This document shows, in pieces, positions 23,601 through 36,762 of a stretch of DNA of 64,000 bases (position 1 is its first letter; each line of letters begins with the position of its first letter). Under the pieces are notes generated by a model. That model searched no databases. It was not told the DNA's origin and saw nothing but the letters and a program-made list of their open reading frames with translations. The position numbers were made by a program, and so were the translations under genes. Source of the DNA: Prunus persica (lineage: Eukaryota; Streptophyta; Magnoliopsida; Rosales; Rosaceae); assembly GCF_000346465.2 (NCBI RefSeq), contig NC_034010.1, positions 18,492,334-18,556,333 on the forward strand. The letters are read 5' to 3'.

Positions 23601-26600
23601 GGATAGGATATATCCTCAAAAGCAAGGGAAGTTGATGCCCAAAGGGCAGCCCAAAACTTCACTCTATCCCATAACTCTACCACTCCCACTCCCTTTCCCT
23701 TATAATCCTCGAAGATTCTTGTTATGTTCCAGCCAAAGGTTCCAGATCACTGCCTGCATCAGAATGCCCCAAAGGATTTTAGCTTTCTTTCCCCTTCCCA
23801 AAGCATCAAATTTGATGGAAAAAATTTCAAAACAGCCTTTCGGTATTATACATGAAAAGGGTTTAGGGTAATATACATGAAAACCTTGAGCGAGTAGATA
23901 ATCTGTGAGCAATTATTAGAACCCAGATTCCATCTAAAGGACTTATTAAGTTGAAGTTACGAAATTATCTAATCAATGCCCATAATTAGTTGTGTTACTT
24001 GATCATGCTTCATTTGGGTAATGGGGTAATTTTTCATTCTGGAATGATTCCTTTCAAAATTACTCAATTCTTATGCTCTTAAAGAATATCACTCACTTCT
24101 GCCTTTTATGAATGGATCAAATAACTAGTGATCTGCTAAATATCCTTGTTCTCCAGTCACATATTGTTGTTTTTCGAAATCCATCGTAGTCTTAAGACTC
24201 CCATGTTCTTTCAATGATATGGATATTTACTATTCATTCAATGCTGGAATTATTGATATTCACTTTTTGTTCGTTGTTAGCATTGCCATTGGACGGGAAG
24301 GAGGTGTTGTGCCTTTGATTGCATTGGCACGTTCTGAAGCTGCAGTAAGTATTTATTTTATTTTTTCAATTATCATTCGAAATCTTTAAGGTCTATTTTA
24401 AAACTATTGTCTTAACTTTGTTGTCAAATGCAGCTGTAGTTTTTTTTTTTTTGATGAGACAGCAGTAGTTATTTTCAAGATTAGTAAAAATCGTCAAAAG
24501 GAACAAATCATGTAGTGTTAGACATTTTAGATGTTGTTTTCGGTTGTGGCCTGCTTGGCCACTTCTGCTATATGTTTCTTGTGTCATTTAATAAAAGTTG
24601 GTTTCTTTGAAAAAAAAATGACGAAATTTCTATTCTGCCACTAAAACTTGATCCGGAAATTCTTATAATGGTTTACATTTCTTAAACAAGCCAAGTATGT
24701 TTGAAATTTCCAAATTTAGGGTGAAATGGTAAAACAAACATTTATAAGGGAAAAATTATCTTGTGTAAACAAAATATTCCTGGTCAATAAGAGGAAATGA
24801 AGCACTGTTAAGAAATTTTTTATATTATTTTTATATTTTTATTTTATCAAAATTGCAGATGGTTTTTATAGTTAAAGAATGATAGTTGCGTTGACTACTA
24901 AGATTGTTTGAGAAATAAGTTTAATAGCACTCCATCGTTGTGGATTGCACTCATCTAGGCTCTGGAATTGATTACTCAATTTATGGGAACATATGTTTTT
25001 CCAAAATGAAATATAGAAGCTGAATTTAGTGACAGTGCATGCTTCAGTTTGAAATTAAGTATGAAACAGTATAGTATTTGAGTAGTTTCGCGTGTCTTTT
25101 TTTTTAGTAGATAATAGCCGACAATCTGTAAAATAATGAGATACGAGAAATTTTGGGAACCAAAGCTAAGATCTCTACATCCTGTATTAGCTGTTAGTCA
25201 AATTAGGAAAGTTCTTATACTCATTTACTTTTTTTTGGTTTTCATTTAGTGTTGAATAACAGCACGACGCTACAAGGCTTTTATATTGCTTCAAAGTTCC
25301 AAAATAATGAATGCATATAAATTCACTTGTGTTCCAATTGGAAAGTTTTTAAGTTATTTAACCTTTGTCTTTGTTCAAGGTATATGCTTCATTGAGTTTA
25401 GTGCATGTACTTACAGATATCTGCTCATGTCTCCTATCAACCTCTTTTTGTTTGATTTTACTTTTTCCTACAATATGAAAGTGATATGATTTTGATTTTT
25501 TCTTCAACTTTCAGGATGTCCATGAAACAGCTGCAGGTGCTCTTTGGAATCTTGCTTTTAACCCTGGTAATGCTCTCCGTATTGTGGAAGAAGGAGGTGT
25601 TCCTGCTCTTGTTAATCTTTGTTCTTCATCGGTGTCAAAAATGGCTCGCTTCATGGCTGCATTGGCATTGGCGTACATGTTTGATGGCAGGTACTTGTTG
25701 TAGCATGACTGTAGCCTAGCTGTTTTCTGTGTGGATATTACTCTTTATTTTGTTTCAAGATTCTTTTGAATGCCTGGATTTTTGTTCTATATGTAATGGG
25801 GTTTAATATCCTTTTGAGTCTTATGGTTTATTCATTTTAAGGAAACCTGGTTTTGCTGGTAGCTCTGACAAGATGATTTCAGTGTAGAAACCTTTGATTC
25901 AAAATATCATGCCTTAGACATGGGTGGAATTTATCCTTTTGAAGTGTTTTCCTTTTATTTTTTTGGGAATTTTGACGTTCTTGTGTATTATATAGGAATA
26001 TCTTGTAGTAAAGAGATATAGAGAACTTGTTTTGGTTGAAAACCTTGATTTAAAAAATACCTACAGCTTATAAGTCACACTATATTATTAGAGAGTGCGC
26101 ATCTCGACCTGTCAGAGTATGTGAAGTTGGTGGCCATGCTTATTTTTTTGTGACATTTATTTTGCTGTTTCCTATGGCATAGGTATATGATAATGATTAT
26201 TTACATGGGAAGTAAATTTTCTCACTATGCAAGTGGGATGAAAATTGTTTCTGGGAGTAACATGCATCTATATATCTTAAAGTTTTTCTTAATTTTTTTT
26301 CCATATGTTAAAGTTAGTTAATGCTCTGTGCAGAATGGATGAATTTGCCTTGATAGGGACTTCATCAGAAAGCATCTCAAAGAGTGTGAGCTTAGATGGC
26401 TCTAGAAGGATGGCTCTTAAGCACATTGAGGCCTTTGTCCTCACATTTTCTGATCAACAAACGTTTTCTGCTGCTGCAGCATCATCAGCCCCTGCAGCAT
26501 TGGCACAAGTGACCGAAGGTGCTCGTATTCAAGAAGCAGGACATCTGAGATGCAGGTTCTCTCTTTCTCTCTCTGGCTTTGTTTATCCTTTTCCGTAATC

Positions 26601-27509
26601 ACTCACTCATTGTTCCTTTGGCCTTCCTCTCATCTTCTTTCATTAGGTTATACAGGCATATAATCATCCAACTTCTAAGCCACTCATTTGGTTCCCTTGA
26701 ATGCCTGTTAGCCATCCTTAGTTTGTTAATATTCTTACTCCTGCATACCATGCATTTTGTGGAAATCATGTGTCATCTATAACATATTCAACAGTCGTAG
26801 TTCCAATCCAATGTTTTCCAGGACCTTTTAACCTTTTTGCTATGGTTGAAATTTACAAAATAACATTAAAATATAATCCAAATTACTTGATAATTTATTT
26901 TTGATAGTATTACTTTTATCTCCTTGGTGGTGTCGATCGATTATTTATTTATCTTCTAGTGGTTGATGTTTGTGTAAAGATTGTTTTACTGTTCTGGTTT
27001 ATGTACATCTAACCAGGAAGTTCATTTATATTGTCAATTGAGAGGGCTACTTTGATTTTTCCCCGTAGTATTTGCCTTTTTTAAATCAGAATTTTGACTT
27101 TTCCTTGTACTGTCAGCGGGGCTGAAATTGGAAGATTTGTTACCATGCTGCGGAATCCATCATCTGTTCTCAAGGCATGTGCTGCATTTGCTCTTCTTCA
27201 GGTAATTGTGCATATTTAGACTCTCCCTCTTTGAGAAAGGGTATATTTCCAGGTGGTGTTCAGCGCCAATGCATATATCCTTTATTTATTTAAGGAGAAC
27301 AGTCTTTTATGTATGCACTCTTTCAACTGCAGTTTACCATTCCTGGTGGCCGGCATGCCATGCACCATGCCAGCCTTATGCAGAATGCAGGAGCAGCACG
27401 TGTTCTGCGGGCTGCAGCTGCTGCGGCAACTGCTCCGCTTGAAGCCAAAATCTTTGCTAGAATTGTGCTTCGCAATCTTGAGCATCACCATATAGAACCA
27501 TCACTCTAA
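17631..27509 (+). CDS. ARABIDILLO: ARABIDILLO-type F-box / LRR / armadillo-repeat protein, complete
   Basis: Twelve exons join in frame to 918 residues: 17631-18980, 19133-19291, 19374-19454, 19581-19712, 20623-20750, 21445-21532, 22942-23036, 24281-24344, 25515-25690, 26334-26555, 27117-27201 and 27333-27509. All introns are GT/AG. The N-terminus is strongly basic (RRVRRKVARKGKEK), a likely nuclear signal. An F-box follows at about 41-85 (LPDDTVIQLFSCLNYRDRA), then leucine-rich repeats to about 300. From about 385 there are armadillo repeats with recurring ERAAGALANLA and EAAGALWNLS motifs. In Arabidopsis the two ARABIDILLO proteins promote lateral root branching; the F-box implies substrate recruitment to an SCF ubiquitin ligase. 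Arabidopsis ARABIDILLO-1 is of similar size (about 930). Introns hold a TRIM (21056-21382) and an antisense LINE tail (23390-23867). The paralogue number (1 or 2) cannot be told. Confidence 0.93.
21056..21382 (+). mobile_element. TRIM-type LTR element in an ARABIDILLO intron
   Basis: Two direct repeats begin TGTTGAGAGTAT at 21056 and 21271 and share about 110 bp. A degenerate primer site (tagtattaggc, from 21168) follows the first, and a purine tract (gtgagaggg) precedes the second. It is non-coding and lies in the intron between exons at 20750 and 21445, in sense orientation. Confidence 0.65.
23390..23867 (-). mobile_element. 5'-truncated LINE (L1 type) in antisense in an ARABIDILLO intron
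   Basis: On - the piece encodes the last part of a plant LINE reverse-transcriptase protein: ILWGILMQAVIWNLWLEHNK, then after a one-base frameshift RIFEDYK, then ELWDRVKFWAALWAS, ending in TAA. A poly(A) tail appears as poly(T) from 23390. An 11-bp target duplication, GTAATATACAT, flanks it at 23379-23389 and 23868-23878. The whole forms a classic dead-on-arrival LINE insertion of 478 bp. Confidence 0.88.
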
Positions 27510-28768
27510 TTCATCTGTCAGCAAAACATCTCCGTTTAGGGTTGTTGATGGAGGCTGATTTAATGCTTTGTTATGAGCTTCCGTGGACAGCAGGATGTCG
27601 CACCACAAGGATGCATGCTGTTCTCTGTAATCTTTCATGTAAAAGAACTAAACCTTGCCCTGACAGCAAATCAGCTTGATCTTCATTTTTTCTTCTGTCC
27701 CCCATTTCTGAGGCATAAAGATGGTTAATTTAGGCTCAAGTAACCCACCCCCTTTGTACCAAATCATATAAGGAAAAAAAAAAGTTTGTTTAGATGGGGG
27801 ATTAGTTTAAGCACTTGTATCCTTAACCATTTTCAATTTTTGTTCGTATTCTTTGTGATGATGTCTCCTATATAGTGATATATATTAAAGCTGTTTGAGA
27901 CTCGTCCTGGCAACAATCTGGTGAAAAACTGCATTAGTTGATCCTCTGTCCATTTCTTTTTAGTTGCAGCTTTGAAGAAATGGACTAATAATCTAAGAAT
28001 GTTTTTTTTAGTACTGGCAGTATTCCGAGGTGATGCCTCTGAGGATATACATTGTGAATAAATTACATGTTTATCTCTTTGTTTCAACTATACCCTACAT
28101 TAGTGAAATAGGCATGGATAGATAACACCGGTTCCATGGTTTATGCAAGAATCGCATAATGTTGAAAACCATGCAAATTTGAGAAACAATGGAGTCGAAT
28201 AGAGAACTAGGGTTTGAAATAGAATTGTATTTATACGTTCTAGTTATGCAATGTTTTCAAATTGTACTATTCTTGCATGTACTATTGAAACTGGTGCTAT
28301 CTATGCCTATTCACCCTTTGAGCTGTAAGTAGTCCCAAAATTTTGGAGAAATGGCAAGAGTTTGAACTCTTCGGTCGTTTATATAACCTCAAATTTGGAA
28401 ATTCTAATTGCCTTGGTATTGGAACATAAACGCAATTCTAAAACAAGGTAATAAAGTTTAACTTTCGTTCCTTAAATATGATTTTTATTATCACTCCCAA
28501 AAGAAAACGATTTGGTTTATGCTATTTGGATACGCTAAGTTAGCAATCTCGTAAGAAAAAAAAAAATTATGAAGTAAGGTTTGGAAGAACCTCGTCAAAT
28601 GCAATTGCCACTCTGCAGTGCAAAATCCACTTCTCCATTCTCCAATGAGGCATAATAAAGACACAAGAAGTCCCATTCTAGTATAGCACCTACTGTTTAA
28701 AAATGAAAACATACGTGGTAACAATCACTTCACAGCCTCCTTCTGTATATCCCGTGTTCTTACTCAGA
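27510..28768. other. 3' flanks of the convergent ARABIDILLO and thioesterase genes
   Basis: The first few hundred bases should be the ARABIDILLO 3' UTR. A MITE occupies 28103-28313. No further gene is seen. Confidence 0.5.
28103..28313. mobile_element. MITE with terminal inverted repeats of about 45 bp
   Basis: The left end (gtgaaataggcatggatag, then ataacaccgg) pairs with the complement of the right end (gtgaataggcatagatag, then caccagttt). Both arms run inwards to TGCAAGAAT. The 120-bp centre is non-coding. The target duplication is unclear. Confidence 0.75.
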
Positions 28769-31700
28769 TTAAACCACAGTCAATACCAATTGCCGATGCT
28801 CTGTGAGCCCGAAAAGATCCAGGAAGTTGTTCCAGATGGATGAAAATGATTTATGTGATGAAGGCTCTGCTATCTTGGGCTGCATTGAGGCTTCGTTTTC
28901 CAAGTATGGCACAACATACTTTTTCATGTCGCTTCGAGAGATGTGAAGATGGCCCCCTGATACCTTAATGAACTTAACTTTTCCAGCTTCATCCAAGGTT
29001 TTCAAGCCAATCCAGTCTTCAGTGTACAGCTTGGTCTGCAGGATAATACAATGTTCAGAAATCCTAAAGCTTTAAAGTATAGTACATTGACAGCCAAAAA
29101 GCACTAGGCAACAAGAATATGGACTTCTCTCCATGGTCTCAGATTATAAAGCACAAACTTTTATTATTCAGTACTTGAGCAAGAACTATGGAGTAGATAG
29201 GTTACCTCTTGCGCGGGCAAAATAGGATCAAAGGCCCCATCTGGGAAATATCCAAACCAGGAGGTCTCCTTGGGTATCAATATAGTGTCCTGCTCAAACT
29301 AACCATGGACGCCAGGGAAATTTAGAACTACAAACTGAATCGTTTCAAATGGGCCACAGAAAATATAACTCTAAACCTCACCATAATTAATACCAACTTC
29401 TCTAAGCTTGAAAACCGTTCCTTATAAGTGGAATTGCTCATAGTCTTTCTTTCATTGTTCAACCTTGGAAGGAACCTACACCCTTTTAAATAGGCAGCAA
29501 TGTCCTGGAGAATAAAAAGGTTGATGAAGTTTAACTCTTGGTGCATGGAACCTACAGGCAGTACAAAAAATCTTTTAAGCTAACTCATGGATTATACTCA
29601 CAGTAGGGATTTTAAGATAACCACTTGGAGACAAATGTTCCTGCAAACACATCAAAAGTAGGTAATTCAATTGGCGAGTTTCCAACAGAGATAAATAACA
29701 AGAGAGAAACAGGACAACTTGGTCACAAGAATCTCAACAGAGATACCATTTTACTGAGGCAAATGTTACTGTCTCCTGTTTCAGAAACTTAAATACAAAA
29801 GAAAAAAGGACAAAAATTAAGAACTTGAGAGCTCAATAAGTTTAAACCTGGACATAGCTGCTGTAGATCTCTGACTTGATTAAGTTGTCCAGAAGCGCAC
29901 AAATCCATTCGGACTGCAAAACATAAAATATATAACTAATATATTGGTAAGTGAGTAATATAACATATATTCGATATTACTTATTCCACTGATATTATTT
30001 ATTTCCCCATCATATTCTAAGTCTATCAATATTGATTTCTGTTGCCAAGGGTTCCAAAGACAAAAACGCATTTCAGTGTCTTTCTGATCAGCATGGGATG
30101 GAAATAGAATATTGATTCTGTCACTTCACGTTTTACAAAGTTGAAAGGGAAGGTGAAAACAACAGAATATCTGGTCTGTTCTCATGACAAAAATTCTGGT
30201 TGTTTTAAATTCACGCAAAATAATAATTTGCCACGGAAATAATTTTGAAGTAACATGAATGGTGAAGCACCAATGTCATATTCCAAATACCACACATGTA
30301 ACTTAGTTTTAACTGGATTCAATGTAGACAAATACTTGAATGAAGTTATATTGCATAGAATAGCTCAAGTCCTAATAACTCCAAAAGGAAACATCATTAT
30401 CTTTCTGAACAGCGCTCAACAACAGTGAATATTCTAAATTCAGGATGCTTTCGGTTTACATATGGGACATCATATTGAAATATTTTACTGGGGTTGATTC
30501 ACAATATGTTTATCTCACATATGAGGGAAATAACCAAGTCTTTATTTCATCCTAATAGATTTTGTCCTGTTTATCAGGATTTTGTGTTTAAACTAACTAC
30601 TTAAGCAAGTGTGCATTCCAAATACAATAAAAACCTAGAAAATGACTTTATTATACATTGTAAGTAAAATTATTCAAAATGATAATTTTTTTGTTGAAAA
30701 CAGAGAGAAGAGGAAGAAGCACATACTCCACAAAATGGAATAGAAGCAGTACCAGCATGGGGACCTGCTAGTGATATAAAATTCTTAACCTGTTTCACAT
30801 ATATAAATATACAATGGAACATTAGCGATTTAGAAAATTGATACAGAAAAAATAAGTCAGCACATGTAATAACAAAAGGTGCTACAAGGTAGAGAAAGAA
30901 ATACAAGGGACAACACTGATGAAGATGGCAAAAACTGATCAGGTAATGTTAGGTTCACACAATCTTCTCCCTACAATCAACCCAATACCCTTTTGGTCTT
31001 ATCATTGCTAAATGTATTATAGTAGTAGGGTAAAGAGGCTGAGATGATTAGTATGGTTGGCGTTTAATCCATCTGTTAAAGTTTAAGCATCCAACCCAAA
31101 ACCATTTGAAATGAATGAAGACCTAGGATTTTATGTACTCTTATGCAAGGCTTAGACTACCCAATGTGAGATTTTTATATGTGGTCGAAATGAGCGAAAT
31201 ATGTGGATCAATATACTTAGGTAACGTGGAGCACATACGGCCAATTGGGCCTGGCATGTGGATGAACGCTCACTCTGATATCGTGTTAAATTCAAAGCAT
31301 CGTACCTAAAACCAATTGGCAATGGCCCATGCAAGACTTACAAAGTTACAATAACTGATGTGGGATTTTAGCAGAAGACTACAAGAGTTTAGATGGATGG
31401 AACTAATGGAAGGTTTCGGAAGGACTTGGAAAGACACAAAATCCATAGGGATTAGACTAGCGCTTTTTGAAATGGATAGGTTGAGAGTAACAAGATGAGG
31501 TGCTTTCATCATACATGGATACGAACAGTAACAGAAGCCCACCACACTTTTGAAAAGAAAATGTGAATCAGTCTTATAGAATTGTGAACCACTTTACATT
31601 TAGTGCAGTGACGCACTATATTTGTAACAACAAAAACTAGGAATGCTGAAAATAGCAATAAACAGGTTTAAGTAACAAAACTTTTGTGGAGCTTAATAAA

Positions 31701-34700
31701 GGAAAAATATGCCTTCTCACTTTCCTATTATATTGAGTTACCAGATCAAGATGAATTTCTTTTACCAGGAAACCATTTCATGCTTTACAATCATGTACAA
31801 AACAATATATGTTTAAGGATTACAATTATGCATGAATATTAATAAAAAAATGTTTAAGAAAAATAATAGAAAAGGCAATATCATATATATTGTCAAGTTA
31901 GTTCTTACAGGAGGTCCCCCATCACAAAATTCAATTACTCCTCGACCAACCATGTTACCCTGTGAAACATAACGAATGCGGAATATGTTATCAACAACTA
32001 AATCATTAGAATCAATACAAAGTTGAATAGTCGAAAACTAAATGGAAAAACTACAATGGATGAATGCAATCTAATCACCAAAAATTATATAAGGCAACTA
32101 AAAGTCCTAAATTCACATGGAAATTTCCCCACCTTTCATGAAGGCACTTATACAATCATTAAACTGCACTAAAACTGAGAAGACAGTTACAACTGTATGT
32201 ATGCACATCTGTATGCTAGGTGTTCTTCAATATTGTGACCTCGCAGCTTGTGCACCATCAAGGGTACAAGAACTTCATAGTAATTGCTAAGTAAGAAAGA
32301 AAAAAAAGAATGCTAGGAGAGACCATCAGCAATACAGAAGAATGACTCATGGAGCTGGTAAACGTAAGAAATAAGCCAAAGCTTAAACACTCACCAGCTG
32401 AAGTTTAAACGAACACATGTGAAGCATTATATTTCTTTCTTTTTACTTTGAAAAAATAGACATAAGTCCTACATTCATGCAGAGGGTCCATGGATGGAGA
32501 AGAAATATCTTATAGTAGCAGCAGCAGATTATGAAGGAAAAACACAAGTGGGAACAAATAACTTTTACAACCCCTGTCAATCACCTGAGAAAGTCCAACC
32601 ATGTTGTAACCCTCACTTAATTCACTTATATTTTTCACCTGTAATTGGCATGGAAATTTGTTAAGAAAGGTGTTATAATTTAATTTCCAGAATGAAGAAT
32701 TAAAATGTATTACCAAACTATTTCACCACCTTCTCGCAAGCAATGGTCGTCTGCAAGTAGAAGTATAATAAATTATTTTCGAAACTACATATGGAATATT
32801 AATATATTATTGATAGAAAGCACTCATACTATTAGTTCAAGAGTCACCTGTTCCAATAAGGGCACAGTCCAGGAATCCCACGATCCATCCCCAATTTCTC
32901 TACAGAGAAAAATGAAATCAGAAACAGGACTTGCATTAATCATTTACTGATGTTAGCCTGATCAGAGGTGCACAATTTGATGTTCAGAAGAGCAGCAAAC
33001 AATAACAGTGAACTTGACAAATTGATACAAAATTTACGTCACATTCATACATGTCACAATTTCTGACAGAGTGTTCGTATTGGGAAATATTCAGTTTATT
33101 GAATAACTCTTAAAACCTTTTGACAGCAGAGTTTAAGCTTGTTATGTCTTGATAGGCAACAGCACTGGTTTGGAAACTTTTTGAGAAACATACCAAATTA
33201 ATGACGAGAGTTCTGTGATATTAAAAAAAGACTTGTTGATGACCCACAAAAGTTCGGGAGCGCATTTATGTGTTCCTTAAAGAGGTTGCTCCTGGGACCT
33301 GAAACTCGGACTAGTGTGTTGAGTTTTTACTCTATTTGATTAACTTAATGCACAGGTTTGATGATGCCTCCAGCAGTCTTAGGAGAGTCCCACAAATCAA
33401 GTCTGTGTCATGCAAGCAGCATAAGGGAAGTGTGGAATGTGAATTCCTTAGCTTTTTAGGGTTAGAGCTGGGATATAACCATTAGAGAATAAATATAGTA
33501 GAACAAGTTTAATAGCATACATGCAGTATCCTTGAGAACCCGACCAGTTGCTTAAGAGCTCAGTAAATTGTGTGACTCCTCGGTTGCTGCATTTATCTCC
33601 AATGCCTGTCATTGAATATAAATAAATAAAGTCCCAGCTTTATGATGATTTAACTAACTCTTCCCAACATCATACAAGATTCATTTCTCAAAATAGCCAA
33701 TGTAGACACAAGTCTACCATCAGAGTGTATGAGAGACAAAGTCCAAGTATATGTTAGAAGCACGAAAATATTTTGAAGAAACTTTTTGTTACCGACTTGT
33801 TTCAGCAGCCCAAAAATTCAGATTTTGAAAGATAATTATTGAACACAGATCTACAATGCTATCACATAGTTTTCCTAAGTTAAAGGGAGAAGCAAAGAAC
33901 AAAGTCACTAAAGAGTTGTTTGACAAATTGTCAGTCTCTTTAGCCCAGTAATATCTAAGTATGTACATAGTCCGCAGATTATGTATGAAAATTAAAGCAT
34001 GCATATGACCGAGTCTACTTCTTCATAAGTACCAACTACTTCATTTCGTCTACTATTTTCCACCATTTGTTTAAGACAAACGTGCACATACATGGTAGCT
34101 ACCTGACTAGATGGATATACTTTTCATACAATTTACAGCTTCACAGATACTTTGGACATAAATAAGGCCCAAAATTTATGCCCTCTTGTTTGCCTACAGT
34201 TTCTTAGCTACCAAAGAAGATGAAACCAAAAGGCCAATTTTCCACAAATGTTATTCCTTACACTACCTCACATACAAACAGAGCTAAACTGTCGATGATC
34301 TTATGGGAGATGAATTCATTTCAACGTTCCCGCACCAACTCAGAAATGGAAAACATACTGACAAACGAATACTAGACTGTGAGCATCAGCCCAAAATAAA
34401 GAAAGAAAAGAAAAGAAAAGAACTTTATAGATGCTAAGACTGTTGCTAAATATGGAAGAAAAACAAGCTAACAGTGCAACAGAAATGGAAGCAAACTAAA
34501 CCGCAGAGAATATCCTTTTTTCTCATAAAAAATTCTAACTTGGTCATTGCATTGTTTGCTCTTATTCACAAAAACAGAGCTACTAGCATTACTATAATGG
34601 GTCAAAGAGCATAATAAGCAGCAACAAAATTCACTCAAAACCCATTAAGAGCTGCAGAAACCCATGAAATTGAAAAGAAAAACAAAAGGATGACAGATTT

Positions 34701-34796
34701 ACCATGAAAAACAATGAAAGGAACAGAGTGGATTAGTGGGATAAGAGTGATGATGAAGAAGAAGATGAAAATGATTGATACTGGTGGAGAAGTCAT
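28769..34796 (-). CDS. Palmitoyl-protein thioesterase family protein, complete
   Basis: Eleven short exons on - join in frame to 328 residues: 34796-34703, 33605-33521, 32899-32848, 32638-32585, 31959-31909, 30789-30727, 29913-29848, 29640-29602, 29504-29382, 29298-29206 and 29035-28769. The start ATG opens a hydrophobic signal peptide (IIFIFFFIITLIPLIHS) followed by PFIVFHGIGDKC. The nucleophile is Ser94 in GLSQGN, the acid is likely Asp213 (FEQDTILIP) and the base His269 in VSGGHLHIS. This matches the Ser-Asp-His triad of PPT1. The family removes S-acyl groups from proteins in vacuolar/lysosomal compartments. Other marks are SLAGPHAGT and TSWFGYFPDGAFDPILP. A TRIM relic sits in the long intron between 30790 and 31908. 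Confidence 0.92.
31075..31370 (-). mobile_element. TRIM-like relic in a thioesterase intron
   Basis: Two diverged direct repeats (about 31075-31178 and 31284-31370) share gttaaa-tt-aagcat and an aaaaccaatttg-like phrase. A complementary primer-site-like CTCTGATATC (31273-31282) adjoins the right copy, so the element reads on -. Edges are approximate. Confidence 0.55.
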
Positions 34797-35983
34797 TGTT
34801 GCTAAATGGGTTTTTGCTTAAAGTTGCCAAAAGCTTTGGAATTCTAGAGAGGTTTAAAGGTTCGGAGTCTCAAGGATTTTGGTGGAGTAGGACTCCTGAG
34901 AAAATGGTTTGTTTACAGAGAGAGAGAAGAGAAGTTGGGTTGATTATTCTGGAAACAGAAGAACATGCCAACTACCGTTCCTACAGTTGACTATTATTTG
35001 CCATTAATAGAGGCACCACACTCATCCAAATGTCATTTTGAGTTAGAACTCCTTTGACAAAAGACAAATTTCTACCAATGGCTCTCTGGTCTTTTGCTAA
35101 TGATCTGTTTGGTGGCATATAAGATTTAGCTTTTATTTATTTTGTGGGACTCAAATATCATAAAACAATAATTTTTTTTATTTAAAAAAACAATTATGTG
35201 GGACTCAAATCAAATCTCATAAATGAGACGGTTGCCTTTTACTTATGTTGTTTAAAAGTACATTTTTTAAATTTATTTTTCCAGATGAGAAAAAACAAAT
35301 TCTGCTGGGGAAAATAAAGAGAAAAGGAAATGAAGTGACAAATTGAAGGAAAAGAGTTTTGGTTAATAGCTTGTGTAACAGTGTGAGAATGGCCGGTGTG
35401 TGTGACCATCCATTTATCTAAATAAGAATAAAACTTTAGTGCCATATAAAATTACTTGAAACAAGAAAGTCATAAATTGAAAAATTCATGAATCGAAAAA
35501 TAAGAAAGGAGTATAAAATCAACCAATTTACAATATGAAAAGAGGTAAGTGCTCATGTGATAAAATCCTATTAAGGGAGGGCTCCAAATTCACATATGTT
35601 TCAGATTTTGTGGTCCCTTAAAGTAAAATTAGTTACAAATTAGCTTGAGAACGTTAAGGTCAAAGTGCTATTAATATGGAGGGAAAAAAGGGGAAAATCT
35701 TCAATTCTAATCCTATCACATCATACCTATAATGGAATATGCCAATAGCAGCACCCACTTAAAAGAATAAATAAATAAATAAGTTGAATTTTAAAGCAAT
35801 TTTGATTCATAATTTAATACAATGAATTATATAAACCTGGTACAGCAATTAACCAGTGAGACAGAAGTTGGTTGCTTGTTTTGGTTTTAGTTTTCTCATT
35901 TTAAAAAAAAACACCTACATTAAAAAAGAAAAAAAAACCAAGGCCAGCACATGTGAATTCATCGATCATATTATTTGGACCCA

Positions 35984-36300
35984 CACGTGCGGCCCACGAT
36001 TTCATCAAAATCCGACCACATTAGTGATTGGACTGTCTTTAATTCTAGAGAGAGAGAGAGAGAGAGAGAGCGACTGTATGTGACTGTGAGAGGGCGAGAA
36101 AAAGTGCCACCAAGAGAGCCTTCCCTTGGGCCCCAATCAGAGTTCGCCACGCCCACGTCTCACTTATCTGTCACCGGCTCCGACGCTTAACTGGGCCGGC
36201 AGTCACATGCTCTTTCGCGCTCCTACCCACAACAGATTTCCTCAATCTCAGGTTGCTCTCTCGCTCTCTCGCTTCTGAAAATTTTCTTAGGGTTTAGGGG
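35984..36300 (+). promoter_or_regulatory. G-box, site II and telo-box motif cluster
   Basis: Visible motifs are CACGTG (35984-35989), GGCCCA (35991-35996), TGGGCC (36127-36132 and 36192-36197), and a telo-box-like TTAGGGTTTAGGGG (36287-36300). Site II elements with a telo-box are a known combination in promoters of growth-related plant genes. That they drive the gene starting at 37178 is an inference. Confidence 0.5.
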
Positions 36301-36434
36301 GTTTTATGATTTGTATTGAAAATCGAGACTTTATTCTCGTGTTATCAATTTGCTGTTTTAAATTTTTAGTCTTTTGATATTATGACAAGATTTATGGATT
36401 ATTCAATTTTTTTTTTCCCCTTTTTCTTTGGGGA

Positions 36435-36534
36435 NNNNNNNNNNNNNNNNNNNNNNNNNNNNNNNNNNNNNNNNNNNNNNNNNNNNNNNNNNNNNNNNNN
36501 NNNNNNNNNNNNNNNNNNNNNNNNNNNNNNNNNN
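36435..36534. other. Assembly gap, 100 N
   Basis: Exactly 100 unknown bases, the conventional length for a gap of unknown size. Open frames across it are meaningless. Confidence 0.99.
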
Positions 36535-36723
36535 GCAAAATTTATTAAGAATGTAGCAGGTGCTAAGATCTTGAGGCAAGTCGCCAACTAATCTCAGGGT
36601 ATCATTTTGCCCTTGCTGCAGAATGGTGAAACGAGACTGAGAACCAACTGTAGGGGGCACATCGGTGATACATTCCCCTTATTCTCGATCAGCGAGAAAA
36701 CAAGAAAGAGACTACCGAGCGTT

Positions 36724-36762
36724 GGGGGGGGGGGGGTGGTTGTTGTTGGGGGTGGGGAGGGG
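36724..36762 (+). repeat. G-rich tract with G-quadruplex potential
   Basis: A run of 13 G is followed by three more G runs of four or five, separated by short T-rich or single-base loops. It lies 190 bp right of the gap, so local sequencing error is possible. Confidence 0.6.

Noticed and set aside
35971..36190. Open frames rich in RERERE or SLSLSL
   Set aside because: They are produced by the GA microsatellite.
36382..36660. Open frames crossing 36435-36534
   Set aside because: They run through the N gap and have no meaning.
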